Source: JAPWJZ01 sp966211335
GTDB taxonomy: Bacteria; Pseudomonadota; Alphaproteobacteria; Micavibrionales; UBA2020
DNA length: 64,000 nt
Reading direction: 5' to 3'
Assembly (NCBI GenBank): GCA_966211335.1
Contig: CBIHNF010000001.1
Span: forward strand, 1,302,001-1,366,000
The notes beneath the pieces are model-generated. The model had not been told where the DNA came from and made no database searches. It was given only the letters and a program-made list of their open reading frames with translations. Shown piece after piece: positions 34,524 to 43,062 of this stretch. Positions within the stretch are counted from its first letter, which is position 1, and each line of letters starts with the position of its first letter. The position numbers were made by a program, and so were the translations under genes.

Positions 34524-37160
34524 TTATTTGAGCGGCTCGCGATATTTTAAAGCTTTCGCAAGATAAGGGCCTGTAACGCCTTTTGGGTTACCGGCAATAT
34601 CCTTCGAACGGCCTGCAGCGACAATCTTCCCGCCGTTGTCCCCAGCCCCTGGGCCCATATCCAACACCCAGTCGCATTGTGCGACGGTGCGCATATCGTG
34701 CTCAACGACAATCACGGTGTTGCCACCATCCACCAAACGGTTGAGTTGGATAAGCAGACGGTCGATATCGCGGGGATGAAGACCCGTTGTCGGCTCGTCA
34801 AGTACGTAGAGGTTTTTGCCTCTCTGGCTTCGCTGTAACTCGGTGGCGAGTTTTATTCGTTGCGCTTCTCCGCCGGACAATTCTGTCGCGGGCTGGCCGA
34901 GCTTCAAATATCCCAAACCCATGTCCAGTAATACCTGAAGGGGTCTTAAAATCGCCGCCTCGTCCTGGAAGAGGCGGGACGCCTCCGTGACGGTCAAGTC
35001 AAGGACATCCGCGATGGATTTTCCTTTCCATTTCACTGTCAGAGTTTTTTCGTTATACCTCGCGCCTTTGCAGGTAGGACAGGGTGCATAGACGCTTGGC
35101 ATGAAAAGCAGTTCGACGCTGACAGATCCGGCGCCTTCGCACGTGGGGCACTGCCCTTTCGCGACGTTAAATGAGAATTGACCCGCGTCAAAGCGGCGTT
35201 TACGCGCTTCCGGGGTTGCTGCAAAGAGCCGTCTTACCTGATCAAAAAGGCTCGTATAAGTTGCGAGGTTCGATCGCGGTGTACGTCCTATCGGCCTTTG
35301 GTCCACTTCGACGACACGCGATATGTTTTTAAAATCACCACCGAGCTTCCCCGACGTCTCTTCTCGCGGCTGTTCTTGAAGACTCTCTTCGTCTTCATTT
35401 TCGTCACTGTCCATCTCAAGATGTACTTTGAATAAATCAATCAAAGCCTGGCTTACAAGGCTGGACTTCCCCAATCCTGAGACACCTGTAACGGCAGTAA
35501 AGCATTGAAGCGGAAAGGCGGCATTCACCGCCCGTAGATTGTTGCGGGAAACGTTCTCCAGCTTTATCCAGCCTTGAGGAGGGCGATTTTTACTTGAAGG
35601 GGAAGGAATTTGATCGAATAAGTACCTGGCTGTCTGTGACGCGGCGATATCCGCCAAGCCGGGGGGCGGGCCGCTATAAATTATCCGGCCTCCCTCAACG
35701 CCGGCTTCGGGTCCCACGTCCACCAGCCAATCGGCCTTGCGCATCATTTCGGTATCGTGTTCAACGACAAAGAGGGAGTTACCCGAACGTTTAAGCTTTG
35801 CAAGCGCCTCGAACAGCGCTTCGCCGTCGGCGGGGTGCAAGCCTGCCGTTGGCTCATCCAACACATAAATAACACCGAAAAGGTTCGAGGCCAGCTGGGT
35901 GGCCAGCCGAAGACGCTGCAACTCTCCGGGGGAGCAGCTGGGGGTCGACCTGTCGAGTGACAAATAGCCGAGCCCCAAGTCATTTAAGGCTGTCAGCCTT
36001 TCCAGCAACTCTCCGCAGAGGCGTTGCGCCGCCAGTCTTTTTTCTGCGGAGAGATTATCTGTACGCCGGACATTGGGCGCGCCGGCGTGGGATGCGCCGC
36101 CCGCCTTGACGCGCTTCTTCTGCGCCGCAAGGGATGTGCTGCGAGAAAGGGCGCTTCCGGGTTGTTCCGGTGAATGGAAATGTCCCGCCGCGACGGGCGT
36201 CACGACGGCTATCAATTGTGAGAGCGGCAGCCGGGATATATCCGCGACATCGTACCCTGAGAATTTAACGGAGAGAGCTTCAGGCTTAAGACGCTTGCCA
36301 CGGCAACATGGACAGTCGTCGGCAATCATAAATTGGAGAACGCGTTTTCTCATCTGCGCGCTTTGCGTATTGGCGAGAGTGTATTCTAAATTTCTTTTCG
36401 CGCTGCTGAACGTGCCCTGGTAGCTGGGCTCCATTTTCTGGCGGCGGGCACGGCGTGTCTCGGCGGGAGTGAAGCCTGCGTAAACGGGCACGACCGGCTG
36501 CTCGTCTGTAAAGAGAATCCAGTCCCGGTCCTTTTTGGGAAGGTCTTTCCAAGGGGTATCGACATCATAACCGAGTGACACAAGAATATCCCGTAAGTTC
36601 TGCCCGCCCCAGGCTGTGGGCCATGCGGCAATGGCCCTTTCTCGGATGGTGAGAGAGGGATCGGGTACCATGGAGTTTTCGGTCATCGTGTATTTTCGCC
36701 CGATGCCATGACATTCGGGGCATGCGCCCTGCGGTGTATTCGGGGAGAAATCTTCCGCGTAGAGCATTGCCTGCCGTGGTGGATAACTTCCAGCCCGCGA
36801 GTATAGCATGCGCAGCAGGTTTGAAATTCCCGTTAGGCTGCCCACGGAGGACCGCGCGCTGGGCGTGCCTCTTTGCTGCTGAAGGGCGACGGCCGGCGGC
36901 AATCCCTCGATGGAATCGACGTCAGGAACACCCACTTGGTCAATCAGGCGTCTGGCATAGGGTGAAACGGAATCAAAGTATCTACGCTGAGCCTCCGCAT
37001 AGAGGGTGCTAAAGGCCAGAGAGGATTTGCCGGAGCCGGAAACGCCGGTGAATACGACGAGGCAATCTCGTGGGATTCTCACTGAAACATCTTTCAGGTT
37101 ATGCTCTCGTGCGCCGCGCACGGTGACATATCCGTTATTGTCTTCAGGATGATCTGGCAC
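34524..37160 (-). CDS. UvrA2-like excinuclease ATPase subunit
   Basis: The 878-residue protein has two ABC ATPase halves: Walker A in GVSGSGKSSLAF and GVSGLGKSSLVS, signatures in CSPGELQRLRLATQL and LSGGEAQRIKLATEL, Walker B in VLDEPTAGLHPADGE and VLDEPTTGLHPRDID. Zinc modules have CPECHGIG, CPCCRGKR and CPTCEGAG...CPTCKGAR. The spacing after the first Walker A and the total length, shorter than the 940-residue UvrA, indicate loss of the UvrB-binding domain, as in class II UvrA. UvrA2 members are linked to DNA damage tolerance or drug resistance. Start codon is GTG. A second copy of true uvrA is expected elsewhere. Confidence 0.9.
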   Translation of the reverse strand: MPDHPEDNNGYVTVRGAREHNLKDVSVRIPRDCLVVFTGVSGSGKSSLAFSTLYAEAQRRYFDSVSPYARRLIDQVGVPDVDSIEGLPPAVALQQQRGTPSARSSVGSLTGISNLLRMLYSRAGSYPPRQAMLYAEDFSPNTPQGACPECHGIGRKYTMTENSMVPDPSLTIRERAIAAWPTAWGGQNLRDILVSLGYDVDTPWKDLPKKDRDWILFTDEQPVVPVYAGFTPAETRRARRQKMEPSYQGTFSSAKRNLEYTLANTQSAQMRKRVLQFMIADDCPCCRGKRLKPEALSVKFSGYDVADISRLPLSQLIAVVTPVAAGHFHSPEQPGSALSRSTSLAAQKKRVKAGGASHAGAPNVRRTDNLSAEKRLAAQRLCGELLERLTALNDLGLGYLSLDRSTPSCSPGELQRLRLATQLASNLFGVIYVLDEPTAGLHPADGEALFEALAKLKRSGNSLFVVEHDTEMMRKADWLVDVGPEAGVEGGRIIYSGPPPGLADIAASQTARYLFDQIPSPSSKNRPPQGWIKLENVSRNNLRAVNAAFPLQCFTAVTGVSGLGKSSLVSQALIDLFKVHLEMDSDENEDEESLQEQPREETSGKLGGDFKNISRVVEVDQRPIGRTPRSNLATYTSLFDQVRRLFAATPEARKRRFDAGQFSFNVAKGQCPTCEGAGSVSVELLFMPSVYAPCPTCKGARYNEKTLTVKWKGKSIADVLDLTVTEASRLFQDEAAILRPLQVLLDMGLGYLKLGQPATELSGGEAQRIKLATELQRSQRGKNLYVLDEPTTGLHPRDIDRLLIQLNRLVDGGNTVIVVEHDMRTVAQCDWVLDMGPGAGDNGGKIVAAGRSKDIAGNPKGVTGPYLAKALKYREPLK

Positions 37161-37428
37161 GGCTTACTCTTCAGATGCTGGTTGATACTAAGGCAAAATA
37201 ATTCCAACCAACGTTGGGCGGCGCTAAAAATTCCAAAATCCGCAAGCCTGCCGGTTCAGCCCCCAAGTGAATGCCGCTTCCACTGAGCAAATCATGTATT
37301 TGCTACCGAAAAAACTGAACAGTATTCAAGTTACTAGAATCAGCGGCAAGCCGAGAATAATACAACGTAGTCCGGCTTTCGCGAGGTTACTCGCGCTGCG
37401 ACGTCAGCATTGTCCCTCGTCCGTATTA

Positions 37429-37977
37429 TTATTGGGATGGCTGAACCGGCGCGGCATCGGCGAGATTTGGCATGGAATCCGCGGCGCCTGAGCCTGCATC
37501 CTCGAGAATGCCTTCATCTGCCAGTGCCGCAAGCTTTTCATCGGTGGCCGCCTCCTCATCGAGTGTCAGCTCCAAAAGATCGGCAGCATCGGTAAACCCG
37601 AGTTCCGCCGCCATATCGACGAGGGATGTATAGCCGGCGATTTCAAGGTGCTCCACTTTTTGCGCGTCGGAAAGCAATGCGAAGTCAAGTAACGGCCCCG
37701 CGGGCGTTGCCTTCATCATGACATCGCTTTCGCGGATCAGCGCTTGGGTGACCGTGCACAGAATTTGCTCCAGCTTCAACCCGTGGGTCGCAGCGGCCTG
37801 CTCGATACGCTGGATTTGGCCCTTCGTCTCCTCGAGGTGATTGAGGAAGGCAGTCTTCAACGCGGGATCTGTCGCGGCGGCCGCCATTTTGGGTAGGGCG
37901 ACGGTGATTTGTTTTTCGGCGTCATACATTGTTCCCAGCTTTTGCAGGAACAGGTCTTCGATGTTCTTGATCGTCAT
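37429..37977 (-). CDS. DUF892 ferritin-like protein (YciE/YciF family), second copy
   Basis: The 182-residue protein has the same four-helix layout as the copy at 31293-31796: TIKNIEDLFLQKLGTMYDAEKQI, HLEETKGQIQRIEQAAA, Glu/His in QKVEHLEIAGYTSLV and LLELTLDEEAATDEKLAALA. It has a longer acidic, Pro-rich C-terminus. The start is ATG 37977 with GGAGG six bases ahead. A GGAAC-N16-CATT element lies about 90 bases upstream. Likely a stress-induced, metal-binding protein; biochemical role unknown. Confidence 0.88.
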   Translation of the reverse strand: MTIKNIEDLFLQKLGTMYDAEKQITVALPKMAAAATDPALKTAFLNHLEETKGQIQRIEQAAATHGLKLEQILCTVTQALIRESDVMMKATPAGPLLDFALLSDAQKVEHLEIAGYTSLVDMAAELGFTDAADLLELTLDEEAATDEKLAALADEGILEDAGSGAADSMPNLADAAPVQPSQ

Positions 37978-38067
37978 GGCAGCCTCCAAATTAAGGTTAA
38001 GTGATGCGAGGTGTCACCAAAGTGCTTTCATCGTGCAAATCCTCTGAATGAGTAACTCTTGCCGGCA

Positions 38068-38092
38068 CTAATGAAGATATCCGGGGTGGGTT
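38068..38092 (-). promoter_or_regulatory. EcfG-like promoter candidate for the second DUF892 gene
   Basis: On the minus strand GGAAC-N16-CATT: perfect -35, one mismatch in the -10, about 90 bases before the start codon at 37977. Confidence 0.35.
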
Positions 38093-38115
38093 CCGAACGA
38101 AAAGCCGGAAGGCTC

Positions 38116-38877
38116 TCATTTAATTTTTAAGACAATCGGCGTGTGATCGGAGGGTTTGTCGGCCGCGCGCGGATTTTTATCGATGGTGCAACTGACAAGT
38201 TTTTTTTCGAGCAGGCTGGAAACGAGGAAGTGATCAATGCGGATGCCGTTATTCTTACGGAAATGATCGCGGAAGTATTCCCAAAAGGTATAATGCCCGC
38301 CTTCTGCATGAAAACGGCGGAAAGCGTCAATGTAACCGGTGTTGAGAAGTTCCTGGTATTTTTGCTTCGCCTCCGGCTGGAAGAGCGCGTCATTGCGCCA
38401 ATACTTAGGATCGAAGCAGTCAAGGTCGGTGGGAATCACATTGAAATCGCCGCCGACAATAGCGGGGTCGCCCGCCTTTTGAAGCGCGGCAAGGCGCTTT
38501 TTCAGCCTTCTCATCCAGGAAATTTTATACGCGAATTTCTCGCTCCCTATGGGATTTCCGTTGGGGAGATAGATATTGATGAGGCGAAGGCCATTGATAT
38601 CCGTTTCAAGGTAGCGCGCGTGGCTGTCCTTGGCGTCACCCTTTAATGTCTCGGATACGACTCCGATTGGATAGCGGGAAACCGTGGCCACGCCGTTATA
38701 AGCCTTCTGGGCGACAAAAGCGGATTGGTAACCTGCGTTTCTGAAGGCTTCAGCGGGAAAGTCGAGACCTTTTAGCTCCTGCAGCATCAAAACGTCTATT
38801 TTGTTCTTGCTGAGCCAGTCCAGCACCTGCGGCAGTCGCGACTTGATCGAATTGACGTTCCAGGAAGCAATGATCAT
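38116..38877 (-). CDS. xth: Exonuclease III family AP endonuclease
   Basis: The 253-residue protein has the EEP-fold catalytic motifs ASWNVNSIKSRLPQ, LQELKG (metal Glu), YNGVATVSR, GGDFNVIPTDLD and the closing PSDHTPIVLKIK. It cuts DNA at abasic sites and removes 3'-blocking groups in base excision repair. The start overlaps the upstream flavoprotein stop as ATGA, so both come from one transcript. Judging by the stress-gene context it may be an additional copy rather than the only Xth. Confidence 0.93.
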   Translation of the reverse strand: MIIASWNVNSIKSRLPQVLDWLSKNKIDVLMLQELKGLDFPAEAFRNAGYQSAFVAQKAYNGVATVSRYPIGVVSETLKGDAKDSHARYLETDINGLRLINIYLPNGNPIGSEKFAYKISWMRRLKKRLAALQKAGDPAIVGGDFNVIPTDLDCFDPKYWRNDALFQPEAKQKYQELLNTGYIDAFRRFHAEGGHYTFWEYFRDHFRKNNGIRIDHFLVSSLLEKKLVSCTIDKNPRAADKPSDHTPIVLKIK

Positions 38878-39803
38878 GATCTCTTCGTCCCTCTTGAATG
38901 CTTTTCCTCACAAAGGTCCTCGTTGATGGCGAAGCCGGCGACGGCCCCGCTCGCGGCTGCCGTAATAAGCAGGTTCTGCGCGGTTACCCGGTCGCCCGCG
39001 GCATAAACGCCTCTGACGCTGGTGCGGCCTTTGGCGTCGACGGCAATCTGGCTGCGCTCCTCCGTCAGCCTGCAACCGAGCTGGAGAGCTAACGGATCTG
39101 CCTGCGTGGGCTCGGAATGGTAGAACAGCGCGTTGCACTCAACGGCCGTGCCGTCTTCAAGCCCAACGCGCCGTAATTGCCCGTTTTCCCCTTCGAGAGC
39201 GGAAATCGGCCCCGGCACAATTTCAATTTTGAGCTCAGCAAGGTAGGCGCGTTGTTCTTTAGACGGCGCTTCTTCGCCATTGAGGAAAATCGTCACCTGA
39301 CGGCACCAGTTTTCCAGCAGCAGTGCGAATTCGTAAGCTTTGCTGCCGGTGCCGAGGATACCGATGCGACCTTGACGTACTTCCCAGCCATCGCAGTAGG
39401 GGCAGGAAAAGACGCTTTTACCCCAAAAGTCTTTCATGCCCTTAAGCGCGGGCATATCGTCTGTCACTCCTGTGGCGAGGATAAGCCGCCGGCACGTCAC
39501 GAGTTCCCCGGTCGAAAGGGCGATGTCAAAATTCTCACCCGCCTGCAGGACATGTTCAGCCTTCGCGGTGATAAAGCTTACGTCATAAGGCACGAGCTGC
39601 TGGCGGGCTATGGTAAGGAGGGAATGCGGCGGTGTTGCATCGCGGGTGAGAAAGCCATAGGCCAGTTCTGCCCGGCGGTTACGGGGCTGGCCCACATCGA
39701 CTACAATCACCTTTTTGCAGGAACGCCCGAGTATGAGCGCGGCGTTTAACCCTGCGGGCCCGCCCCCGATGATTGCCACATCCGCGTTATGTTGCTGCGC
39801 CAT
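38874..39803 (-). CDS. Thioredoxin-reductase-like FAD/NAD(P) oxidoreductase
   Basis: The 309-residue class II pyridine-nucleotide flavoprotein has an FAD motif GGGPAGLNAALILGRS at the N-terminus, ATG motif LILATGVTDD, redox-active CPYC in FSCPYCDGWEVR near residue 136, NAD(P) motif GILGTGSKA and the second FAD motif GVYAAGDRV. Members in this branch reduce small disulfides or act on dithiol natural products rather than always thioredoxin. It is translationally coupled to exonuclease III. GAGGCGG precedes the ATG, and an EcfG-like promoter candidate is well placed. Confidence 0.88.
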   Translation of the reverse strand: MAQQHNADVAIIGGGPAGLNAALILGRSCKKVIVVDVGQPRNRRAELAYGFLTRDATPPHSLLTIARQQLVPYDVSFITAKAEHVLQAGENFDIALSTGELVTCRRLILATGVTDDMPALKGMKDFWGKSVFSCPYCDGWEVRQGRIGILGTGSKAYEFALLLENWCRQVTIFLNGEEAPSKEQRAYLAELKIEIVPGPISALEGENGQLRRVGLEDGTAVECNALFYHSEPTQADPLALQLGCRLTEERSQIAVDAKGRTSVRGVYAAGDRVTAQNLLITAAASGAVAGFAINEDLCEEKHSRGTKRS

Positions 39804-39827
39804 TTTTTTTCCGCCTCAATAGCTTTT

Positions 39828-39853
39828 AACGCACGGGGATGGAATTTAGTTCT
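39828..39853 (-). promoter_or_regulatory. EcfG-like promoter candidate for the flavoprotein-xth operon
   Basis: On the minus strand AGAAC, 17 bases, CGTT: perfect -10, one mismatch in the -35. The -10 ends 25 bases before the start codon at 39803. Confidence 0.4.
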
Positions 39854-39874
39854 TGGCTGCTGCGTTGTGAACCT

Positions 39875-40381
39875 ATGAAGAAACAAGAAGATTCGGACAG
39901 GATATGCGGGCTACCGCCGCTGATCGGAAAGTCGGCCCGGGTTTTGATCCTGGGCTCTATCCCCGGCAAGGCTTCCTTACAGGCGGGGGAATATTACGCG
40001 CACCCGCGCAACGTGTTCTGGCCTATTATGGGGGCGCTTTTCGATGCTGGGCGGGAAAAGCCGTATTGGCAGCGGGTGGAATGCCTGCTGGAGCATGGCA
40101 TTGCCGTCTGGAATATCTATGATAGCTGTCTCAGGAGCGGTAGCCTCGACGCCGATATCCGCGAGGCAACACATACGGCATTGGAAGAAATCCTGGAGGT
40201 ACATCCCATCACTACTGTCGCGCTCAATGGCCAGGGGTTACAATCCCTCGTAAGGCGCCACCCTGCCTTCCGACATCGCAGTGTTGATATTCTCGTGCTA
40301 CCTTCGACAAGCCCGGCTTTTGCGTCGCTCGATTTTGCACAGAAGCTTTCCGCCTGGCGAGTGCTCAAAAGCCGGCTTTAA
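39875..40381 (+). CDS. DNA-deoxyinosine / mismatch uracil-DNA glycosylase
   Basis: The 168-residue enzyme of the uracil-DNA glycosylase superfamily has LILGSIPGKASLQAGEYYAH followed by PRNVFWPIM near residue 36 and the closing VLPSTSPAFAS (the family ...LPSTSPA motif). This pattern marks the hypoxanthine/uracil glycosylase group (TIGR04274-like). It removes deaminated bases. The start is uncertain: ATG 39839 is also in frame, but that region overlaps the divergent promoter candidate. Its stop overlaps the ligase stop convergently. Confidence 0.85.
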   Translation: MKKQEDSDRICGLPPLIGKSARVLILGSIPGKASLQAGEYYAHPRNVFWPIMGALFDAGREKPYWQRVECLLEHGIAVWNIYDSCLRSGSLDADIREATHTALEEILEVHPITTVALNGQGLQSLVRRHPAFRHRSVDILVLPSTSPAFASLDFAQKLSAWRVLKSRL

Positions 40382-41367
40382 AGAATTTGTTCCATCTTGC
40401 ATTGTTTGGGGGATTTGTCCGGTCGGAAACGCATTAATTTGGTGCCGTGCCGGAAGCGTTCATCGGTGACATGGTCAAAGCTGACCTCCACGACAATTTC
40501 AGGGCGAAGAGGTTGCCATTCGGCGGACCGTTCCGTGCTCCAGCGGCTGGGACCTCCCGGCGATTTCCCCGTGAAGCCGGGGGCATCTATCAGCTTCTCC
40601 AGCCGCTTTGTCAGATCTTTTTTATCGGCCTTGGCGATGGCGGAAGTAAATCCGACATGGTTCAATAAACCTTTATCGTCGTAGAGGCCAAGGAGGAGGG
40701 AGCCCACCTCTCGCGAATTCGTGCCATAACGAAACCCGCCCACGACGCAGTCCGCCGTGCGAATAGGCTTGAATTTCTTCATGATACGTTCGCCGGGAAT
40801 GTAAGTATCCGCGCCATTCTTGGCCACAATGCCGTCGACACGCCATTGGGGCGATTTGAGCCAAGCCTTGGTCTGCGCAATCGACGGGGCCTGCGGCGAT
40901 AACAGGAGGCGTGGGAAGCCTTTGCAGTATTGAGCATGAAAGCCCTCCAAAGCCGTTCGGCGCCGGGAGAAAGGCTCGTCAATCATCTCAAGGCCACTGG
41001 CATCCTCGAGTATGTCGAAAACGACGAAACTCGCAGGCTGCGCTGCCGCCAGCCTCTGTATGCGGCTGGCTGCAGGGTGAAGCCGCATTTGCAGGTCGGA
41101 GAAAGAATAGGATTTCTTCCCCATCACCAGCAATTCACCGTCAATCACGAAATTTTTTGCCTTAATTCCTTTGAGCATCTGGACGACGTCCGGAAAATAG
41201 CGATCGAGGGACTTGCCAGATTTCGACTGCAGGGAGATTTTCTCTCCGCGCTTAAAGGCAAGGCAGCGGAAGCCGTCCCATTTCGGCTCGTAACGCCATT
41301 CCTTGCCGACCGGCAGCGACGGAACAAGCAGCGCTTCCATTGGCTCAAGCGTTTTTTTGATGCTCAT
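40378..41367 (-). CDS. ATP-dependent DNA ligase, LigC/LigD ligase-domain type
   Basis: In this 329-residue protein the adenylation motif I is EPKWDGFRCLAF near residue 27 (Lys of KWDG). Motif III is VIDGELLVM, motif IIIa FVVFDILE, motif IV DGIVAKNG and motif V RIMKKFKPIRTADCVV. An OB-fold follows to the C-terminus. There is no nuclease or polymerase domain, so it corresponds to the ligase part of LigD or to stand-alone LigC. The start overlaps the polymerase-domain gene stop (ATGA). Together they would be a split LigD for end joining or for a Ku-independent repair route. Confidence 0.9.
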   Translation of the reverse strand: MSIKKTLEPMEALLVPSLPVGKEWRYEPKWDGFRCLAFKRGEKISLQSKSGKSLDRYFPDVVQMLKGIKAKNFVIDGELLVMGKKSYSFSDLQMRLHPAASRIQRLAAAQPASFVVFDILEDASGLEMIDEPFSRRRTALEGFHAQYCKGFPRLLLSPQAPSIAQTKAWLKSPQWRVDGIVAKNGADTYIPGERIMKKFKPIRTADCVVGGFRYGTNSREVGSLLLGLYDDKGLLNHVGFTSAIAKADKKDLTKRLEKLIDAPGFTGKSPGGPSRWSTERSAEWQPLRPEIVVEVSFDHVTDERFRHGTKLMRFRPDKSPKQCKMEQIL

Positions 41368-42302
41368 TTTTCCACCGTCTGTTTACCGGCTTCGGGCAGC
41401 CGTTGTCGGGGAGGAGCCTTAGGCAATTTTCTTTTTCTTGTGCGCGTAATCGTCGCCTGCATGTCGAAATCACCGCCACCTTTCAGGTTTTTCAACTCGC
41501 GCCATTCCAGCGGTATGGCCACCGGCGCGCCAGGGCGGGCGCGCAGTGAATAGGCCGCTATGGCGGTCGCCGTGTAATCGTTTCGGAAATAATCGATGAA
41601 GATTTTGCCGGCGCGCTTGGCCTTGGTCATCGTGGCTATATAAAGGTCTGGCTTGTTCCGCACCATTTCCTGCGCCTGCTGCGCCGCCCAAGCCTTGACT
41701 TCCGCCCAGGAATATTTCGGCGCAAGAGGCACAATGACATGAAGCCCCTTGCCACCTGTGCATTTTAATTGACTGTCGAGCCCCTTCTTTTTTAGGCGCC
41801 GTCGCAGCTCAAGTGCCGCCGCCTTTACCTTGTTGAAAGGAACGGCAGGATCCGGATCGAAATCGAAAATCATGCGGTCGGGTGTGTGGATTTTGGTGAC
41901 GCTTGCGCCCCAGGGGTGGATTTCTATGACGCCCATCTGGATCATTTCCATGATCCCGCGCGCATCTTTGACGAAAATATATTTGTAACGGCTGCCTTTA
42001 TAAACCCAGTCGAACGGGTGCACATCAGGGCCGAGCCCGAAGCCGACATTCCGCTGGAAAAAGCATTGCACTTTTGTGCCGCTCGGGCATCGCAGCAGGC
42101 TAATCGGCCGGTCTTTTATCTCAGCAAGCAGGAAAGGCGCGATCTCGGCGTAATAGCGGGCGATATCGACTTTGGTGATTTTGCCTTGATCAAAAATGAC
42201 GCGGTCGGGATGGGTTATCGTGATGCCATGCAGGACGAGAGCGGCCTTATTTGAAGCGGGCACTTTCTTTCCTGTGGAAACGGATGTTTTTTTTTGGGGC
42301 AT
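41364..42302 (-). CDS. LigD-type primase-polymerase (PolDom)
   Basis: In this 312-residue protein of the archaeo-eukaryotic primase fold the metal-binding Asp residues are in MIFDFDPDPAVP near residue 143, with LKCTGGKGLHVIVPL and KIFIDYFRNDYTATAIAAYS following, all standard LigD polymerase motifs. The N-terminus has a basic Lys-rich tail. It adds ribonucleotides or fills gaps at broken ends. It is the first gene of a two-gene operon with the ligase, and a consensus-like EcfG promoter lies 27 bases upstream. No ku gene lies in the window. Confidence 0.92.
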   Translation of the reverse strand: MPQKKTSVSTGKKVPASNKAALVLHGITITHPDRVIFDQGKITKVDIARYYAEIAPFLLAEIKDRPISLLRCPSGTKVQCFFQRNVGFGLGPDVHPFDWVYKGSRYKYIFVKDARGIMEMIQMGVIEIHPWGASVTKIHTPDRMIFDFDPDPAVPFNKVKAAALELRRRLKKKGLDSQLKCTGGKGLHVIVPLAPKYSWAEVKAWAAQQAQEMVRNKPDLYIATMTKAKRAGKIFIDYFRNDYTATAIAAYSLRARPGAPVAIPLEWRELKNLKGGGDFDMQATITRTRKRKLPKAPPRQRLPEAGKQTVEK

Positions 42303-42328
42303 GGCAAGTCCTGGTTAACAACACTGCC

Positions 42329-42353
42329 AACGAAAACCTGCGATTTAGGTTCA
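42329..42353 (-). promoter_or_regulatory. EcfG-like promoter candidate for the split LigD operon
   Basis: On the minus strand TGAAC, 16 bases, CGTT: one mismatch in the -35 and a perfect -10, ending 27 bases before the polymerase start codon. Confidence 0.45.
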
Positions 42354-42359
42354 ATTTCG

Positions 42360-42384
42360 GGAACGGGAGCCTTAGGAAGGTGTT
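42360..42384 (+). promoter_or_regulatory. EcfG-like promoter candidate for the KTSC gene
   Basis: GGAAC, 16 bases, TGTT: perfect -35 and one mismatch in the -10, ending 26 bases before the ATG at 42411. It is back-to-back with the divergent LigD promoter candidate. Confidence 0.5.
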
Positions 42385-42410
42385 TGGAGTTATTACTCCA
42401 AGAGGTTTCA

Positions 42411-42614
42411 ATGCCCTCCACCGTCATCAAGCATTTTCGTTATGACCCCGGCGATGCCCGGCTCACCATCGATTTCACGAGCGGGGCAACTTATGAATAT
42501 GCGGGGGTACCCCTGACGGTTTATACCCGCTTTCAGAAGGCTTTTTCCAAGGGCGCGTTTTTTTCCAAATATATCCGCGATCGTTATAAATTCAGGAAAG
42601 TCCTCCCGGTTTAA
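42411..42614 (+). CDS. KTSC domain small protein
   Basis: The 67-residue protein is a single KTSC domain (named for its similarity to the C-terminus of a lysyl-tRNA synthetase). The pattern is IKHFRYDPGDARLTIDF, then YEYAGVPLTVYTRFQKAFSKGAFFSKYIRDRY. Such proteins are thought to bind nucleic acid, but no function is proven. The ATG follows AGAGG. It is divergent from the LigD genes with a shared promoter region, so it is probably under the same stress control. Confidence 0.88.
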   Translation: MPSTVIKHFRYDPGDARLTIDFTSGATYEYAGVPLTVYTRFQKAFSKGAFFSKYIRDRYKFRKVLPV

Positions 42615-43062
42615 CAGGCGCGGCTAAGTAAAGGCAGCGAGGTGGGCAGCACGCCGAGGCAAAGCTGGCAGATCCGGATCTTCCCCATATTCCGCGCTGA
42701 TATTAATGTGCAGCAGATGTTTTGAGCGGCTCTGCACCTTAAAATCCCTGCCGCCTGCGTATTTCCTGGCGCAGCGTGGGGACGGGTTTTGTTTGGTCTA
42801 TCAAACCGCGCCTTGTTCTCATTGTGCCCTGTTAATTTTTTTTCGTATAGGTTCACTGTATCCGATTTTTAAGAAAATCTTTCTAAGCCAAGCATTTGCG
42901 TTTTTTAAATTTGTGCCGTGTCACTTAATTAACGGAGTTATTAGCTCAACAATAAGGATGTTGGGGGTTTTCGGAGGCAACTGCATGCACCACCATTTTT
43001 TTTACAGTTCCCAGTCACCCGTAGACACAACCACGAAACCGGCCTTCGCGGGGTTTTGCGCA
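42615..43062. other. Intergenic region with no secure gene; one possible tiny ORF begins in it
   Basis: Composition is mixed and AT-rich towards the right. The only frame worth noting is ATG 42985 to TAA 43107 (40 residues, MHHHFFYSSQ), with GGAGG six bases ahead, but it runs antisense into the 3' end of the flavoprotein gene and has no family resemblance. A weak hairpin around 43040-43060 could end the minus-strand transcript. Confidence 0.4.
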
